Shown: piece by piece, positions 8,313 through 20,597 of the stretch | Numbering within the stretch: the first letter of the stretch is position 1 | Layout of the letters: each line of letters begins with the position of its first letter | Source: Miscanthus floridulus | Lineage: Eukaryota; Streptophyta; Magnoliopsida; Poales; Poaceae | Reading direction: 5' to 3' | NCBI RefSeq assembly: GCF_019320115.1 | Contig: NC_089598.1 | Span: forward strand, 78,680,570 to 78,744,569 | Length of the DNA: 64,000 nt | Program-made: the position numbers and the translations under genes | Notes under the pieces: generated by a model | Told to the model about the DNA's origin: nothing | Seen by the model: the letters and a program-made list of their open reading frames with translations, nothing else | The model's database searches: none

Positions 8313-11300
8313 ATGGGTAAGGGAAAGAACCCAAGCACTGTCGCCATGAAGGTTGCTGAGAAGAGGGCGTTGGAGGTGCTGGAGATGGCCACCATAGCCC
8401 AGATCTGGCTAGCACCAAGCACGAAGCCGAAGCACCTTCAGATGCTCTGCGATTAGGGCTATTTGCCCGACTAGAAGCTAGGGGAATGGAAGACGCCTGG
8501 TGAGCACCGCATTACCTATCTTGAGCTGGGTGAAATTGTGCTCTTTGTTCCGTTCATCCAACATGGGTTAACATTGTCAGCTTGTCTGTTTTTGCACGGG
8601 TTTTTGCATTACTACGACATAACCCTGAATCATTTGAAACCTAACTCCATCCTACATCTCTTAATTTTTATTTATCTTTGTAAAACTTTCCTTGGCATTT
8701 CCCCGTCCATCACTCTTTTCCGCTATTGTTTCAAACTAAAACCACAACCAGACGCCGCAAACCCTAGCATTTTGGGTGGCGCTGGTATTCAGTTTTGAGT
8801 GGGGAAGAAGAAAGAGTATCTCCACTATACCCTTGTTGATTCTATAAAGAATTGGAGGGCCAAGTGGTTTTATGCGGGGAATATGTGGCCACTACTAGAG
8901 ATCCATAGCAACACTGCACCAGTGCCCAATGCCCACTAGGAGAAGGAGCCAATGAGCGTGATAGAGCTTGAAGGAATTCACCCATTCCTCAAACAACTCT
9001 CGGCCATGAAGGATCAAGGATAGAATGGAGTTGGGTAGTCACCAGCTTCATCAGGTGCCGAGTGCAGCCGCTATAGGAGAGGGTGCACTATGGCTTCGAG
9101 TACACCAGGCCATAGGATCTAGCCTGTGTGACAACTGAGGAGTTGATAGAGGATGAAGTCCTGGAGAGGATTCAGGATATACTTTAGGCGGTATTGGTAA
9201 TACCGTACGAGTATCCTGAATTGGACCATGAAAATCCACCTGCTGCCGTAAGTATTCTAACCTTTGTAATTTTGCAATGTCTTGATATTAAGGGGACTAA
9301 CTCCTATAGATTGATAACTATTGGCACAACACTTAGGGCGCAACTTCAATGACCTACCCGCCCTGCCTCCATGTCTTGGCTTTGGAGGAGTTGGTGGAAG
9401 CGGAGCGACGTCCGGCGGAGCAGGTGGAGGGAGCGCTGCCTCCACCATCATGTGGAGCAAAAGGGTGACAGCGACTTGGGGAAATCAGATGATTTCATGG
9501 TCTAGGTTCATCCGAGTGCTAGGGAGGCAACCACGAGCAAGAAGTGGTCCCTAAAGGCCAACGTCGCTGCCAGCGCAAATGGGCTAGTACCAAAGAGGCC
9601 TCGTCGGTCTTGTACACTAAGACCAGGTAAAAGATGTGTGAATTATATCCATGTAGTCTAAATTATACCTTGCGTTGAATCCAAGTTGTGAATAGTTACT
9701 ACAGATGAGGCTGTTGAGGAACAGGTGGAAGAGGAGGAGGAAGACACCTCATTTTCCATCAGACAGTAAGTATTTTTTCCAAGTAAAATTCTGTTAGTGA
9801 TGTCTGTCATAGATGTATTTGGCGACGTTGAACTTCTCTTGGTAGGATGTCACCACCAGATCTATTGAGCACTCGAGTGCCAACTCAGGGTGATGGGATC
9901 ACACTTGGACATGATTCTAGTACTGTGAGTCATCCAGAGAACTCAGTACTGTCAATATCTATGTTGAGTCTAGGGCTTGGTCGATCACTTAGTGGGATGT
10001 CGCTAGGCAAGCCCACCCTAAAGAAGAGATCCAGTGCCAAGTAAGCGTCGAAAAAATCCTCTGTATGTTACGTTTTTTCTTAGGACATCACTTGTCTATT
10101 GCTCATTCTAGGGTGCAAAAGGCATAGAGTACCCGAGCATACAGTGAGGAGCCCCAGGTTGAAGAGAGCTCACAAAGTGAGGGTGACCGGGTGGAAAAAG
10201 GACAAGTAAGCGGGCCTGTGTCTCCACCTGGGTCTAGTAAAACGCCCCTAGTGTAGGGCCCGACGTCTACTGTTGGTGAAGTAGAGCAACCTGCGCAACC
10301 GGGTACTGTGGAGAGGGTGGAGGTGCCCCAGCCACAGGTAGCGGCGCCTATTGGAGATGAAGCACACCAGCCGCCAGGGCCAGAGCCCACGGAGGCTACT
10401 TCTGATGAGGGAGTGTAGAACATAAGGGATGAACTAAGCGCTACTACACCGAGTACTCCTACCCTAGAAGCGCTGGCAATAAGTGCCCAGCAAGCGGAGG
10501 AGGGTGACATCGTTCCAGTTACTGGACCGGGTACCCAGCTCTAGGAATATAGCCCAGGGTTTGCTGGGTTGATGAGGTCATGGTCCGGGCTGCTGGACCA
10601 AGCTTCTGCCTTCGACGACCAGTTGAGGGTAAGTAAACACATTTTGTCATTTTTTGCTATAAATAACTTCCAAATTCTTATTCCGAGAATAGTCGTATCC
10701 TCATGGCATGGAGCTAAAGACTTCTACCGAGGTCCAAAAAGATGCAGGCAGAGCTGACTAGGTTGAAGGAGGAGTAGGCCCAGAAGGTGGCCAAGTGGGA
10801 ATCTACGTAGAAACGCCATGAAGAAACCCTCTATATCCTCCGTTCTCGGATTGGTGAAGCCAAGCGCCAAAAAGCAGTCACCAAAACAAGAAAAAGTGAT
10901 GCCTTTGACTCTTTGTTGAAGATGATGGAGAAGGCCAAGCTCTTTGATACCAAGCTAAAAGGTAAAAGAACAGTACAACTTCTCTATAGTTCATGACACA
11001 TAGTAGTCGGTGATCATAATGATGATCTTTTGTGGGCCTTTTTGTAGAAGAGCATATCAAAACCCAACAGTTGGAAGGCGAGGTGAAGGAGCTGATTGAA
11101 GCCCTGAGAACCAAGAACAACCAAACTAAAGAGGTAACTGAATGGGTGAGTGAAGAACTCGCTCAATCTAAGCTAATAAAGTGGGGAGCTAATCATGATC
11201 TAATGTAGGCTCTAAAGTCAGTGAATGACATGAAGGCTCAGCTAGAGAGAGTGCAGTCGGAGCGAAACATACTTTGGGAAGCCGTGAAGCCACTCGACCT

Positions 11301-11586
11301 CTTCTTCCATAAGCCATAAGATGGTGAAAAGAGGTGAGTAGATATAGTAAAAGATATCCCCAACCGTTTTGAAAGCTATGTGCGCGGAGCCACCAAGGTC
11401 TGTGTCTAGAATGTACTCGGTATGCTCAATGTGCTATACCCGACTATCGATCTACAACAGATAACCACGAACTATGATGATGAGGGCCATCTTGCTGTCG
11501 TGGAGAGAGCTGAGGAGGAACTTGATGGACTCACCACCACCATAACTAATGAACTAGATCTTAGGATGGAGAAGCCTGATGAATAG
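8313..11586 (+). pseudogene. Antisense ORF of element E, 'putative gypsy-type transposon' (Transposase_28-like), degenerate
   Basis: The frame starts at the ATG at 8313 (MGKGKNPSTVAMKV) and reads to a TAG at 11584-11586 through several stops. The best-preserved part, 8538-8798, encodes LFVPFIQHG, then HLKPNSILHLLIFIYLCKTF and FLGISPSITLFRYCFKLKPQ. This is the core of the plant PF04195 (Transposase_28) family, whose members usually read ...PNSILHIS-FVHLCEAFLGI.... It continues with a WRAKWFYAGN-like block at about 8853. Likely introns have GTAAGT donors near 9252 and 9766 and acceptors such as TTACTACAG near 9703. The 3' part (10740-11330) is rich in lysine and glutamate, as in coiled coils. 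It lies antisense to and converges on E's integrase. The molecular function of this family is not known to me. Confidence 0.7.
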
Positions 11587-12401
11587 GCTGTGTAAGTTTG
11601 AAAAAACTTGTTGAGCACATGTGGCGGGTAGACATGTTGTAAGAAACAATGTTCTTTTTGCTTGTGTAAGCTTGTTAGTTTAGTGAAAAAACTTAGCTTG
11701 TATGCTGTGAATATGAATTGTCTTGTCCGGGTATTTAAGCACCTAAGACAGGGTTTTCAAATTGTTTAGACTTGGTAATCTTTCAAGTAAGACTGTAGTC
11801 TGCTTGGGCTATAAATTTGTCTTGTCAAGTCCTTTAGAAAGGCACGTAAGACTGTGTAGCCGAGTAAAAAGATGATCAACGTAGTCGCTATGATTAAAAT
11901 CATGTTGGACCCTTCCATTGATGTTAAGTGCTCAAAGTCACTTGTTCAAGGAACCTATGCAACGATTGTTTGCTATTAGGATCTCGTCCCATAGCCAACA
12001 AATCAGGTTACTTACTTCTGTGAATCACCCTACCCAGGATGACATGCAATAGTTAAACTAAATATCGGTAATTGGCTCTTGGCCAAGGAGATGTAAGCCA
12101 TCTAGGTAGGAGGCGTATCTCGTATAACATAGCTTAGTACTTGGTATATAGAATGAGAACTATGTGTCGAGTGAATTTATCATATTGAGATATGTGTAGC
12201 CGCGCAAGTAGTCAGCTGTATATCTCGTATATGACATAACAAAAACTTCAACAAAGAGGGACAATAGAAAGGTTATGAAAAAAGTAAACAGATATAGATT
12301 CATCTAGCGAAGAACGTTGATTCTATATTAATAAAGAATCTTAAGTATAGACACTAGGACACTGAATTTACTTAAACAAGAAAACTACTTAATAATATTA
12401 A
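11587..12401. other. Spacer between antisense ORF and integrase end in element E
   Basis: Non-coding. It includes two short degenerate repeats around CTTGTCAAGTC / CTTGTCCGGG with GGGCTATAAATTT (11810s). The two opposing coding regions of E end on either side of it, so any convergent transcripts would overlap here. Confidence 0.45.
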
Positions 12402-13680
12402 TCATAAAAATCTCCATAGCTGGTCGATATTCTAGGAGTTAGGCACGGGATCGCCGTCCTCTGTGATTAACTCGAAGGAACCTGGTTGGGTAACTTTGGA
12501 GACGATGAAGGGGCCTTCCTAGGGGCTAAGTAGCTTGTGGCATCCCGAGGTATTCTGGATACGTTTGAGAACTAGATCTCCGACTTGAAAGGTATGAGGG
12601 TGCACGTTCTTATCATAGTGATGTCGTAGGCCTTGTAGGTACCTAGTAGACTGGAAGAGTGTATTAAGCTTAATTTCTTCAGCACCGTCAATCTCTAGCC
12701 GCCGGGTTTCGTCTACTTCACCTTCATTGTACTGTTCAACCCTAGGAGAGTTCCCTATCAAATCTGTTGGTAAGATGTCCTCTGAGCCATAGACTAGGAA
12801 AAAGGGAGAGTACCCTGTCGCTCTGCTTTGCTGAGTGCGCAATCCCTAAACCACCTTTGGTAACTCATATATCCACTTGCTACCATAGTCTTTAAGCTCA
12901 TCAAATAGACTAGGCTTTAATTCAGCTGGGAGTAGCCCATTATCCCACTCTACTTGGCTGTTTGCTTGAGGATGGGCTACCGAAGCATAGTCGATGCTGA
13001 TGCTGCAATCTTGAGCCCAACTTCTGAACTCAATAGCTATAAAGGGTGAGCCAAGATCTGTAATGATCCAATTGGACATACCAAACTGGTACATAATGTC
13101 TTGCATGAACTCGACTGCCTTTGTAGCATTGAACTTGATGAGTGGCTTGTACTCTATGCACTTGGTAAACTTATCAATAGCCATGTAGATGTACTTGAAA
13201 CTACCTGGTGCTTATTTAAGGGGTCCAACCATGTCGAGCCCCCAGCATAAAAAAGGCCATGATGGAGGGATGCAGATAAGGTTGTGAGCTAGGACGTGGA
13301 CATGTTTGGAGAAGAACTGACAACCCTTGCAGTGTCGCACAAGCTCTTCTGCGTCTTTCAGTGCTATAGACTAATAGTACCCAGATCTAAAAGCCTTGTT
13401 GACTAAAGTCCTAGAGGTTGCATAATTACCACATCACCCAGAGTGGATTTTCTCCAAGATCTACTGCCCTTTTTAAGGTGCAATGCATTTGAGGAGAACA
13501 CCAGATGATGCGCCCCGTCGGTAGAGCCTGTCTCCGACTAAGATGTACTTCTTACTTCTATGTGTGATCTGCTCTGCTTCTACCTTGTTGTAGAGCAACT
13601 TGTGATCTCAAATGTAATCAATAAATACTTGTGTGGCAGAATCGCCTGAAATAGCATGCTTTCAGAGGCACTCGTCTTCC
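12402..13680 (-). pseudogene. Integrase region of Tat-lineage element E (5'-truncated pol)
   Basis: Minus strand. The zinc-finger region comes first: about 13480-13320 encodes IHSG, then NYATSRTLVNKAF and ELVRHCKGCQFF. The core follows: WGLDMVGPLK, then the continuous frame 13184-12846 with AIDKFTKCIEYKPL and GMSNWIITDLGSPF. A third segment (12842-12519) has SRATGYSPFFLVYGSEDILP, the conserved box after the catalytic Glu. The C-terminus ends in NIDQLW and a stop at 12402. The expected NGQVE-type block is changed to NSQVEWDNGLLP. Several in-frame stops and a deletion of everything upstream (gag, protease, RT, RNase H) make it dead. Upstream it abuts the LTR of G, so the missing part may have been displaced by G's insertion. 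Confidence 0.8.
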
Positions 13681-13749
13681 ACTAGACACTAAGCACCCCG
13701 AAAGCACACCCCAAGGGAGACCTCGAATACTCCATGTTTTTCCTCCATG

Positions 13750-14885
13750 ATCCAATAATGAGAACGAGTTTATAATACTTAGTCCATTTCATACAACCAG
13801 AGTTCTTAGAAATACATTATTACAGTACCAAGTTCAGAGTGTGGAATTTAAACAACGGAATTAAAATAAATGTCTATCGATAATATACAAGGACCCGTCT
13901 AAGCCCACCAGAAGAATCCTTCACACAACAGCTGCTCCTCAAGCTGCACCTGCAATAGGGGTAAATAAACCCTGAGTACATAATGCACTCACAAGACTTA
14001 CCCGACTAGTGGGAATAATTTCCTGACTCCAAAGGATATGATAAGCTTTATGGTTTGCTAGGTTTCCTTTTTGCGGAAAGCAATACTAGTAGTGAATCCT
14101 TTTGTATGTTTCTTATTAGCAGCCATGATTAGTTCATTATCTAACCATTCTAGGTAAGCACCTGTTCTACTTTCAAGCAAGAGTTAAGCAAACAGATCCA
14201 TTTCACCATCTTTCATCTTCTAGTTCTTACTACGGTGCTAGATTGTAGACAAGTCGTACCGGATTACCTGGTGGTTCATGAATCAATGTGCCCAGCTAGG
14301 TACCCTGAAACACATGCCCCACTTGTACCCCAGGCATAAGCAGGACCAAACCATCACTCTCCTTTCAAGGGGTCTAGGTCCCCATCCAAACTTGGACTCC
14401 AAGCCCCCACACCTGAGTCTCGGACTCAGTGTGGTGCTTAGACCTCCACCATCCCCACATACAATCAGTCAGTTTAGAAAGAGCTAGAACCCACGACAAG
14501 AGAGCAACGAGCCTTCTCTACTCTCATAAACAAGTATGTGCTCAGGGTAATAAATCTGAGACCTAACTAGAATCCAATGCAACGGCCGGTCCTTAACCGA
14601 CACAGATAGGGAAAACAGTGTAACCAAGCTATGCCCCGTTGGCCGTGGGACACAACCCCTTATACCCACCAATACCCATACCATATCCTTGCCCGGTCTC
14701 CATTTTCCTTTCACCATTTTATCATAAGAGTGATAATAATAATCACCTATTGTGAGTAACGATAGATTACTCACGCTACCAAAAATCCTAAGCATAGCAG
14801 CTACTCGACCTATGCTAGTAGGACTCATAGGTAGGTATATCTATGCATGTAGTTTCCATCAAATGGTTGTAACGTAAATGCACAT

Positions 14886-14972
<87 letters not shown>

Positions 14973-16239
14973 AATGATGATCCAAAATAAGGGTTATGCA
15001 TCGGGGCTTACCTTGGGCAGGCGTGGTGTCAGTAAACTCAACAACTGGTGGCTCTGAGGCTCCCTCCTAGACGAGGATCTCCTCCTCATACTCCTCAATT
15101 ATCTCCTCATACTCCGGCTTACCTGTGATCACAAACTCTACCAACTCGTTATCTACATGCATGAAATGATGATGCAACACTTAGTAATACGACAACAACA
15201 ACTCTTAAAATAAGAAGACATCAATCAAGCTACTAAGCTAGCTCCAATGACTAAGATGCTAAGTTACCTATTATCCCACTAAACAGGTATGAAACATTTC
15301 ATGTATTATCTTAGCAACTAAAGGCATCCTTATTCTTATTACCGATTTAATATATATACTAAAACAAGGAGTACTTAACTACCATATTTCTCAACATATC
15401 CTAAGGCTACACAAATTATAGTAAGTACACAATAATATAATGAACCTACTGTAAAAATTTCATGGTCAAAGCTATTACCAATTTACCATAAAAATTCCTA
15501 CAAATATTAATCTAAATAATGCTAAGCTTTCCTAAATGAATTAATGAACCTAACATTCTCATATATATAACTGTAAACTAACTACACCAATAGATAGATC
15601 ACATTTTTGTGAACTTAACAAATTTTGTTTCACAATTTTTGGATACCTACAGAATTTACTATAATTTCCAAAGATTGGCTCAAAACTAAATTAGAAAAAA
15701 CCTTTGCTAATTCAATGGAAAAAGAAAACCGATTCTCGCGTGGCCCACATGTGTGCAACGCGCACGCACGCGTGACCCGTAGGAGTGGCCCACGTGGGAC
15801 ATGGCCCATCCATGCGGAAACAACCCATGACAGGGAGGCCCGTGCGTGCCGGCACTTTTGTGAAAACGCCCCCACTCTATTTGCTATTCACACGACTACT
15901 ATGCGGCCTATTCCTACAGTCGGCACTTAAGCAAACTAGCCCTCACAGCAACTCTTCTTTAAAATGGCCAGGTCCTCAAGCCACCCCCACGCGCACTGCG
16001 CGGCGGCGATGGCACTGGACCACCACGTCGGCCATCCGGGCTCCTCCCCACCCCCTCTAAGGGACCGATGCTCACCTAGGTGTAGACACAAATTGATGGG
16101 TGGTGAAGAGATGAGTGAGGATGCGTCCAGTAGAGGTGGCTTGAAAGGTCCTAATGGCTAGACGTCGGCCATCCGGGCTCCTCCCCACCCCCTCTAAGCT
16201 ACCTGTAGAGGTGGCTTGATAGGGAATAGACCGGCCACG
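13750..16239 (-). mobile_element. LTR of a chromoviral-type (Tekay/Del-like) Gypsy element G, 3' part
   Basis: Read on the minus strand, this has features I associate with Tekay/Del LTRs: GCCCAAGGTAAGCCCCGATG (about 15020-15000), then ATAACCCTTATTTTGGATCA, and near the end GTATGAAATGGACTAAGT and ACTCGTTCTCATTATTGGAT (13810-13750). The exact LTR end near 13735-13755 was not resolved. It contains a CA/TA microsatellite. Element D interrupts it at 16245, and the sequence resumes at 26346. Total LTR length would be near 3.9 kb, consistent with this family. The short frames over 15625-16161 are not genes. Confidence 0.65.
14885..14970. repeat. Compound (CA)n/(TA)n microsatellite
   Basis: A run of CA dinucleotides (14885-14912) passes through ACATACAT into about 28 TA dinucleotides ending at 14970. 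It is inside the LTR of G. Confidence 0.95.
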
Positions 16240-16244
16240 TCTGG
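16025..16244. other. Repair scar with templated insertions next to element D
   Basis: The 37-bp block at 16025-16061 (starting ACGTCGGCCATCCGGG) is repeated exactly at 16162-16198. Immediately before the second copy, 16142-16162 is a 21-bp copy of the outer end of D's LTR (TGAAAGGTCCTAATGG...). The whole insert is bracketed by two copies of TAGAGGTGGCTTGA (16131-16144, 16206-16219). The true D terminus begins at 16245, preceded by TSD TCTGG at 16240-16244. Confidence 0.75.
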
Positions 16245-18067
16245 TGAAAGGTCCTAATGGCTAGAGGGGGGGTGAATAGCCTAATAAAAATTTCTACAAC
16301 AACACTTAACAAAATGGTTAGACAATTATGAGGCGAAGCAAGTATTATGCTAGCCTACTCAAAATGCAAGCCACCTACCACAATTCTAGTTTAGATAGCA
16401 TCTATTCACACAATAGCTATGACACTACTCTATGTTAATGTGCTCTCAAAGGCTAACTAAAGAGCCACACCAACCAAGCATGCAAGCTCTCACAATTAGC
16501 TACACTAAAGAGCTTGACAACTAGTTTGCGGTAAAGTAAAGAAAGTGATCAAGAAGATTATACCGCCGCGTAGATGAAGGAACTAATCAATCACAAGGAT
16601 GAATAACAATGAAGACCAATCACCTCGCAATCAATGATGAACACAATGATTTTTTACCAAGGTTCACTTGCTTGCCGGCAAGCTACTCCTCATTGTGGCG
16701 ATTCACTCACTTGGAGGTTCACGCGCTAATTGGCTTCATACGCCAAACTCTCAATAGGGTGCCACACAACCAACACAAGATGAGGATCACACAAGCCACG
16801 AGCAATCCACTAGAGTACCTTTTGGCTCTCCATTGAGGAAAGGTCAAGAACCCCTCACAATCACCATGATCGGAGCCGGAGACAATCACCACCCTCCGCT
16901 CGACGATCCTCGCTGCTCCAAGCCATCTAGGTGGCGGCAACCACCAAGAGTAACAAGCGAATCCCATAGCGAAACATGAACATCAAGTGCCTCTAGATGT
17001 AATCACTCAAGCAATGCACTTGGATTCTCTCCCAATCTCACAAAGATGATGAATCAATGATAGAGATGAGTGGGAAGGCTTTGGCTAAGCTCACAAGGTT
17101 GCTATGTCAATGTAAATAGCCAAGAGAGTGAGCTTGAACCGGCCATGGGGCTTAAATAGAAGCCCCCACAAAATAGAGCCGTTGTACCCCTTCACTGGGC
17201 ACTGATCGGGGTGACCGGACGCTCTGGTCCTACTGACCGGATGCTGCCCCTCAGCGTCTGGTCACCCGATAGCGGCCACGTGTCTCCTACGTTCAACGGT
17301 GATCGTTTGATCTCAATGGTTAAAATGTTGACCGGACGCTCCGACAGAGCTGACCGGACGCTGAACCCTCAGCGTCCGATCGTTTACAGTAAGGGTCCAA
17401 AACGAGTTTTTGCTGACCGGACGCGTCCGGTCATGCTTGACCGGACATAGCCCAGCGTCCAATGCTTAACCCTAATCACTGTGCCAATCGACAACACGAC
17501 CGGACGTAGCCCTTCTACGTTCGGTCGCTGAGCGACCCAGCATCCGGTCCTTTGACTGACGCCAGCATCATTGCGACCAACTCCATTTCACCTCTAACTT
17601 CTTCACCATTGCTCAAATATGCCAACCACTAAGTGTATCACCTTGTGCACATGTGTTAGCATATTTTTTCACAAATATTTTCAAGGGTGTTAGTTCTCCA
17701 CTAGATCCTAAATGCATATGCAATGAGTTAGAGCATCTAGTGGCACTTTGATAACCGCATTCTGATACGAGTTTCACCCCTCTTAATAGTACGGCTATCA
17801 ATCCTAAATGTGATCACACTCTCTAAGTGTCTTGATCACCAAAACAAAATAGCTCCTATGGTTTATACCTTTGCCTTGAGCTTTTTGTTTTTCTCTTTCT
17901 TCTTTCCAAGTCCAAGCACTTGATCATCATCATGGTATCATCATCATCATGCTATGATCTTCACTTGCTTCATCACTTAGAGTGTGCTACCTATCTCATG
18001 ATCACTTGATAAACTAGGTTAACACTTAGGGTTTCATCAATTCACCAAAACCAAACTAGAGCTTTCA
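16245..18067 (-). repeat. 3' LTR of element D
   Basis: This LTR pairs with 24519-26340. The plus-strand ends are TGAAAGGTCCTAATGG and AACTAGAGCTTTCA. The stretch 17200-17540 holds about a dozen GACCGGACG / CGTCCGGTC motifs in both orientations, including the perfect 18-bp palindrome GACCGGACGCGTCCGGTC at 17415-17432. Short frames in it are repeated at 25043-26074 in the other LTR and are not genes. Confidence 0.92.
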
Positions 18068-18083
18068 ATCTTCCCCTTTTTGG
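18068..18083 (-). other. Polypurine tract of element D
   Basis: On the minus strand AAAAAGGGGAAGAT directly precedes the 3' LTR start TGAAAGCTC. This is the expected plus-strand primer position. Confidence 0.75.
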
Positions 18084-19154
18084 TAATTGATGATAACCCT
18101 TACACAAAGATATGAATTAAAATTCAATTGAATCCATGTTGCTTGTCCAAGCATATTTACCATGTGTAAAAGGATATAGACAAGTTTCATGAACCCCAAA
18201 TGGTAGCAATTGCTCCCCCTGCATATGTGCTAAGAGTTTGGATAGTAGCTTGCACATATGCTTAGATAGGAAATATAGGAGACAATGTCTACCAAATGAT
18301 GCTAAGGTATAAAAGATGGACCTTTGAAGCGTGATACCAATCGGAGTGCACCAATATACCATCCTTAGCACCATGGTTAGCTCAATACCACTTGGAAATA
18401 TTTGGAAATGAAGTTATCTAGTGATTTCATTTCATCATTCAATCTAACAACTAGCATACATCATACAAGCATAGATATTGAATTGTAAAACTTGTGCCAT
18501 GCAAGCAAACATATGAAATGCACATTCAAATGCACCATACAAGTTCATGAGCTTGCTCCCCCTACTTGTGTGCTCAAAATTTTAATTGATCCATTTCCTT
18601 TTTCACTTTTCCCTTATGTCATATATCAAGTATATCTTTATGTTTCTCTCCCCCTTTGTCATCAATGACCACAAAGGTTCTAAATATAGATAATATTACT
18701 TGTAGGGTCGAGATTATCAATGTCAATCAATGGGGTGAGGATCATTTTCCCAAATTTGGTCCGATCTAGATCATTTGCCAAAGATATTTAACTTAATTTG
18801 ATCCAAGGACAAGCTTCTTCACACCTCCAAATAAGGGTTATCTTGTACCATATTGAGTTAAACACTTAGAGCTCATTTTCTAGATCAAACACTAGGTTTA
18901 CAAGCCCATAAACATATCATATGCTATCACTAGATCAAGTCAAGCATAGAACCAATAGTGATACCATATAAACATCAAATTCATTTGATTTTCATGAATG
19001 GGCCTAATAAAATAGAACCACTTGAAAGGTCCCAATAAAATTGAAAATGTGACTAGATGCACTAATCATGTCCTTAGCAAAGATGTATGTCATGCCAATC
19101 AACTTTTACCTTGGATTGCTCGAAGGAGAGGCATGTCATATGAGTGGGGGTGCA
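18084..19154. other. Non-coding region between D's RNase H and 3' LTR
   Basis: AT-rich, with many CTCCCCCT-type and ATCATTTGCC-type segments. No conserved ORF is visible; the frames at 18117-18374 and 19022-19234 show no domain. A 3' untranslated region of this length is usual in the Maximus type. Confidence 0.5.
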
Positions 19155-20597
19155 TCAACACATATTTGAGAAATCCAAAATGTTCAACTCATTCCTTAGC
19201 TTGCAAAACCTTTTCTCATCCAATGGCTTGGTGAATATATCGGCAAGTTGATCTTTGGTGCCTACACTCTCAATGCAAATGTCCCCTTTTTGTTGGTGAT
19301 CTCTTATGAAATGGTGGCGGACATCAATGTGCTTTGTTCTTGCATGTTGAACTGGATTATTGGTTAGCTTGATTGCACTCTCATTGTCACATAGCAATGG
19401 CACTTTCTTGAACTTGATTCCAAAGTCACACAAAGTGGCCTTCATCCAAAGTACTTGTGCACAATAACTACCGGTGGATATGTATTTGGCTTCGGCAGTT
19501 GATAATGCAACACTATTTTGCTTCTTTGATGACTATGAAACAAGTGATCTTCTCAACAATTAACATGTGCCCAAGGTGCTCTTCCTTTCAACCTTGCATC
19601 CCGCATAATCCGAGTCGGAGTAACCAACTAACTCAAACTTTGCTCCTTTGGGATACCACAAACCAATATTTGGTGTATGCTTCAAGTACCTCAATATTCT
19701 CTTTGTAGCCTTCAAATGACTTTCTCTTGGTGAGGCTTGAAATCTTGCACACATGCATACACTAAACATGACATCCGGCCTTGATGCGGTCACATAGAGT
19801 AGGCTTCTAATCATAGACCAATATAATTTTTGATCCACCATATTGCCACTTGCATCACTATCCAAGTTACCATTTGTTCCCATTGGTGTGCTAATGACTT
19901 TGCTATCAATCATGCCAAACTTCTTGATCATGTCCTTGATATACTTGCCTTGACTCACAAATGTACCATTCTTTAATTGCTTGATTTGAAGACCAAGGAA
20001 GTAACTCAATTCTCCAATCATGGACATCTCAAACTCATTAGCCATCATCTTTCCAAACTCATCACAAAAATCTTGATTTGTTGATCCAAATATGATGTCA
20101 TCAACATAGATTTGTAACACAAATAGATCTTTTCCAATCTTTTTGATGAAAAGAATGGTGTCAACCTTGCCCATTGTGAACCCTTTAGAGAGTAGGAAAT
20201 CCCTCAATCTCTCATACCATGCTCTAGGTGCTTGCTTCAAGCCATACAATGCTTTCTTCAACTTGTACACATGGTCGGGCTTCTTATCATCTTTAAAACC
20301 GGGAGGTTGCTCAACATATACTTCTTCATTGATGTAGCTATTGAGAAATGAACTCTTAACATCCATTTGATAGAGCTTGATGTTGTGGGCACAAGCATAG
20401 GCTAGTAAGATTCTAATTGCTTCCTATCTAGCAACCGGGGCATATATTTCTCCAAAGTCAAGACCTTCAACTTGTGTATAGCCTTGTGCTACTAATCTTG
20501 CTTTGTTCCTTACTACTATCCTATCTTGATCTTGCTTGTTTCTAAAGACCCATTTGGTCCTAATCACATTGTGTCCCTTTGGTCTTTCTACCATTTC
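19155..20597 (-). pseudogene. Reverse transcriptase and RNase H of Copia element D
   Basis: The RT frame starts at MDVKSSFLNSYINEEVYVEQ (20366). It runs through GLKQAPRAWYERL and the catalytic YVDDIIFGS to GLWYPKGAKFELVGYSDSDY, where RNase H begins, with a stop at 19560. RNase H resumes in 19445-19155 with LLCDNESAIKLTNNPVQHAR, RTKHIDVRHHFIRD, DIFTKPLDEKRF and a stop. Upstream (20597-20370) the N-terminal RT part reads in pieces with stops. The product would copy element RNA into cDNA in cytoplasmic particles. The active-site DD is kept, but the frame is interrupted. Confidence 0.88.
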
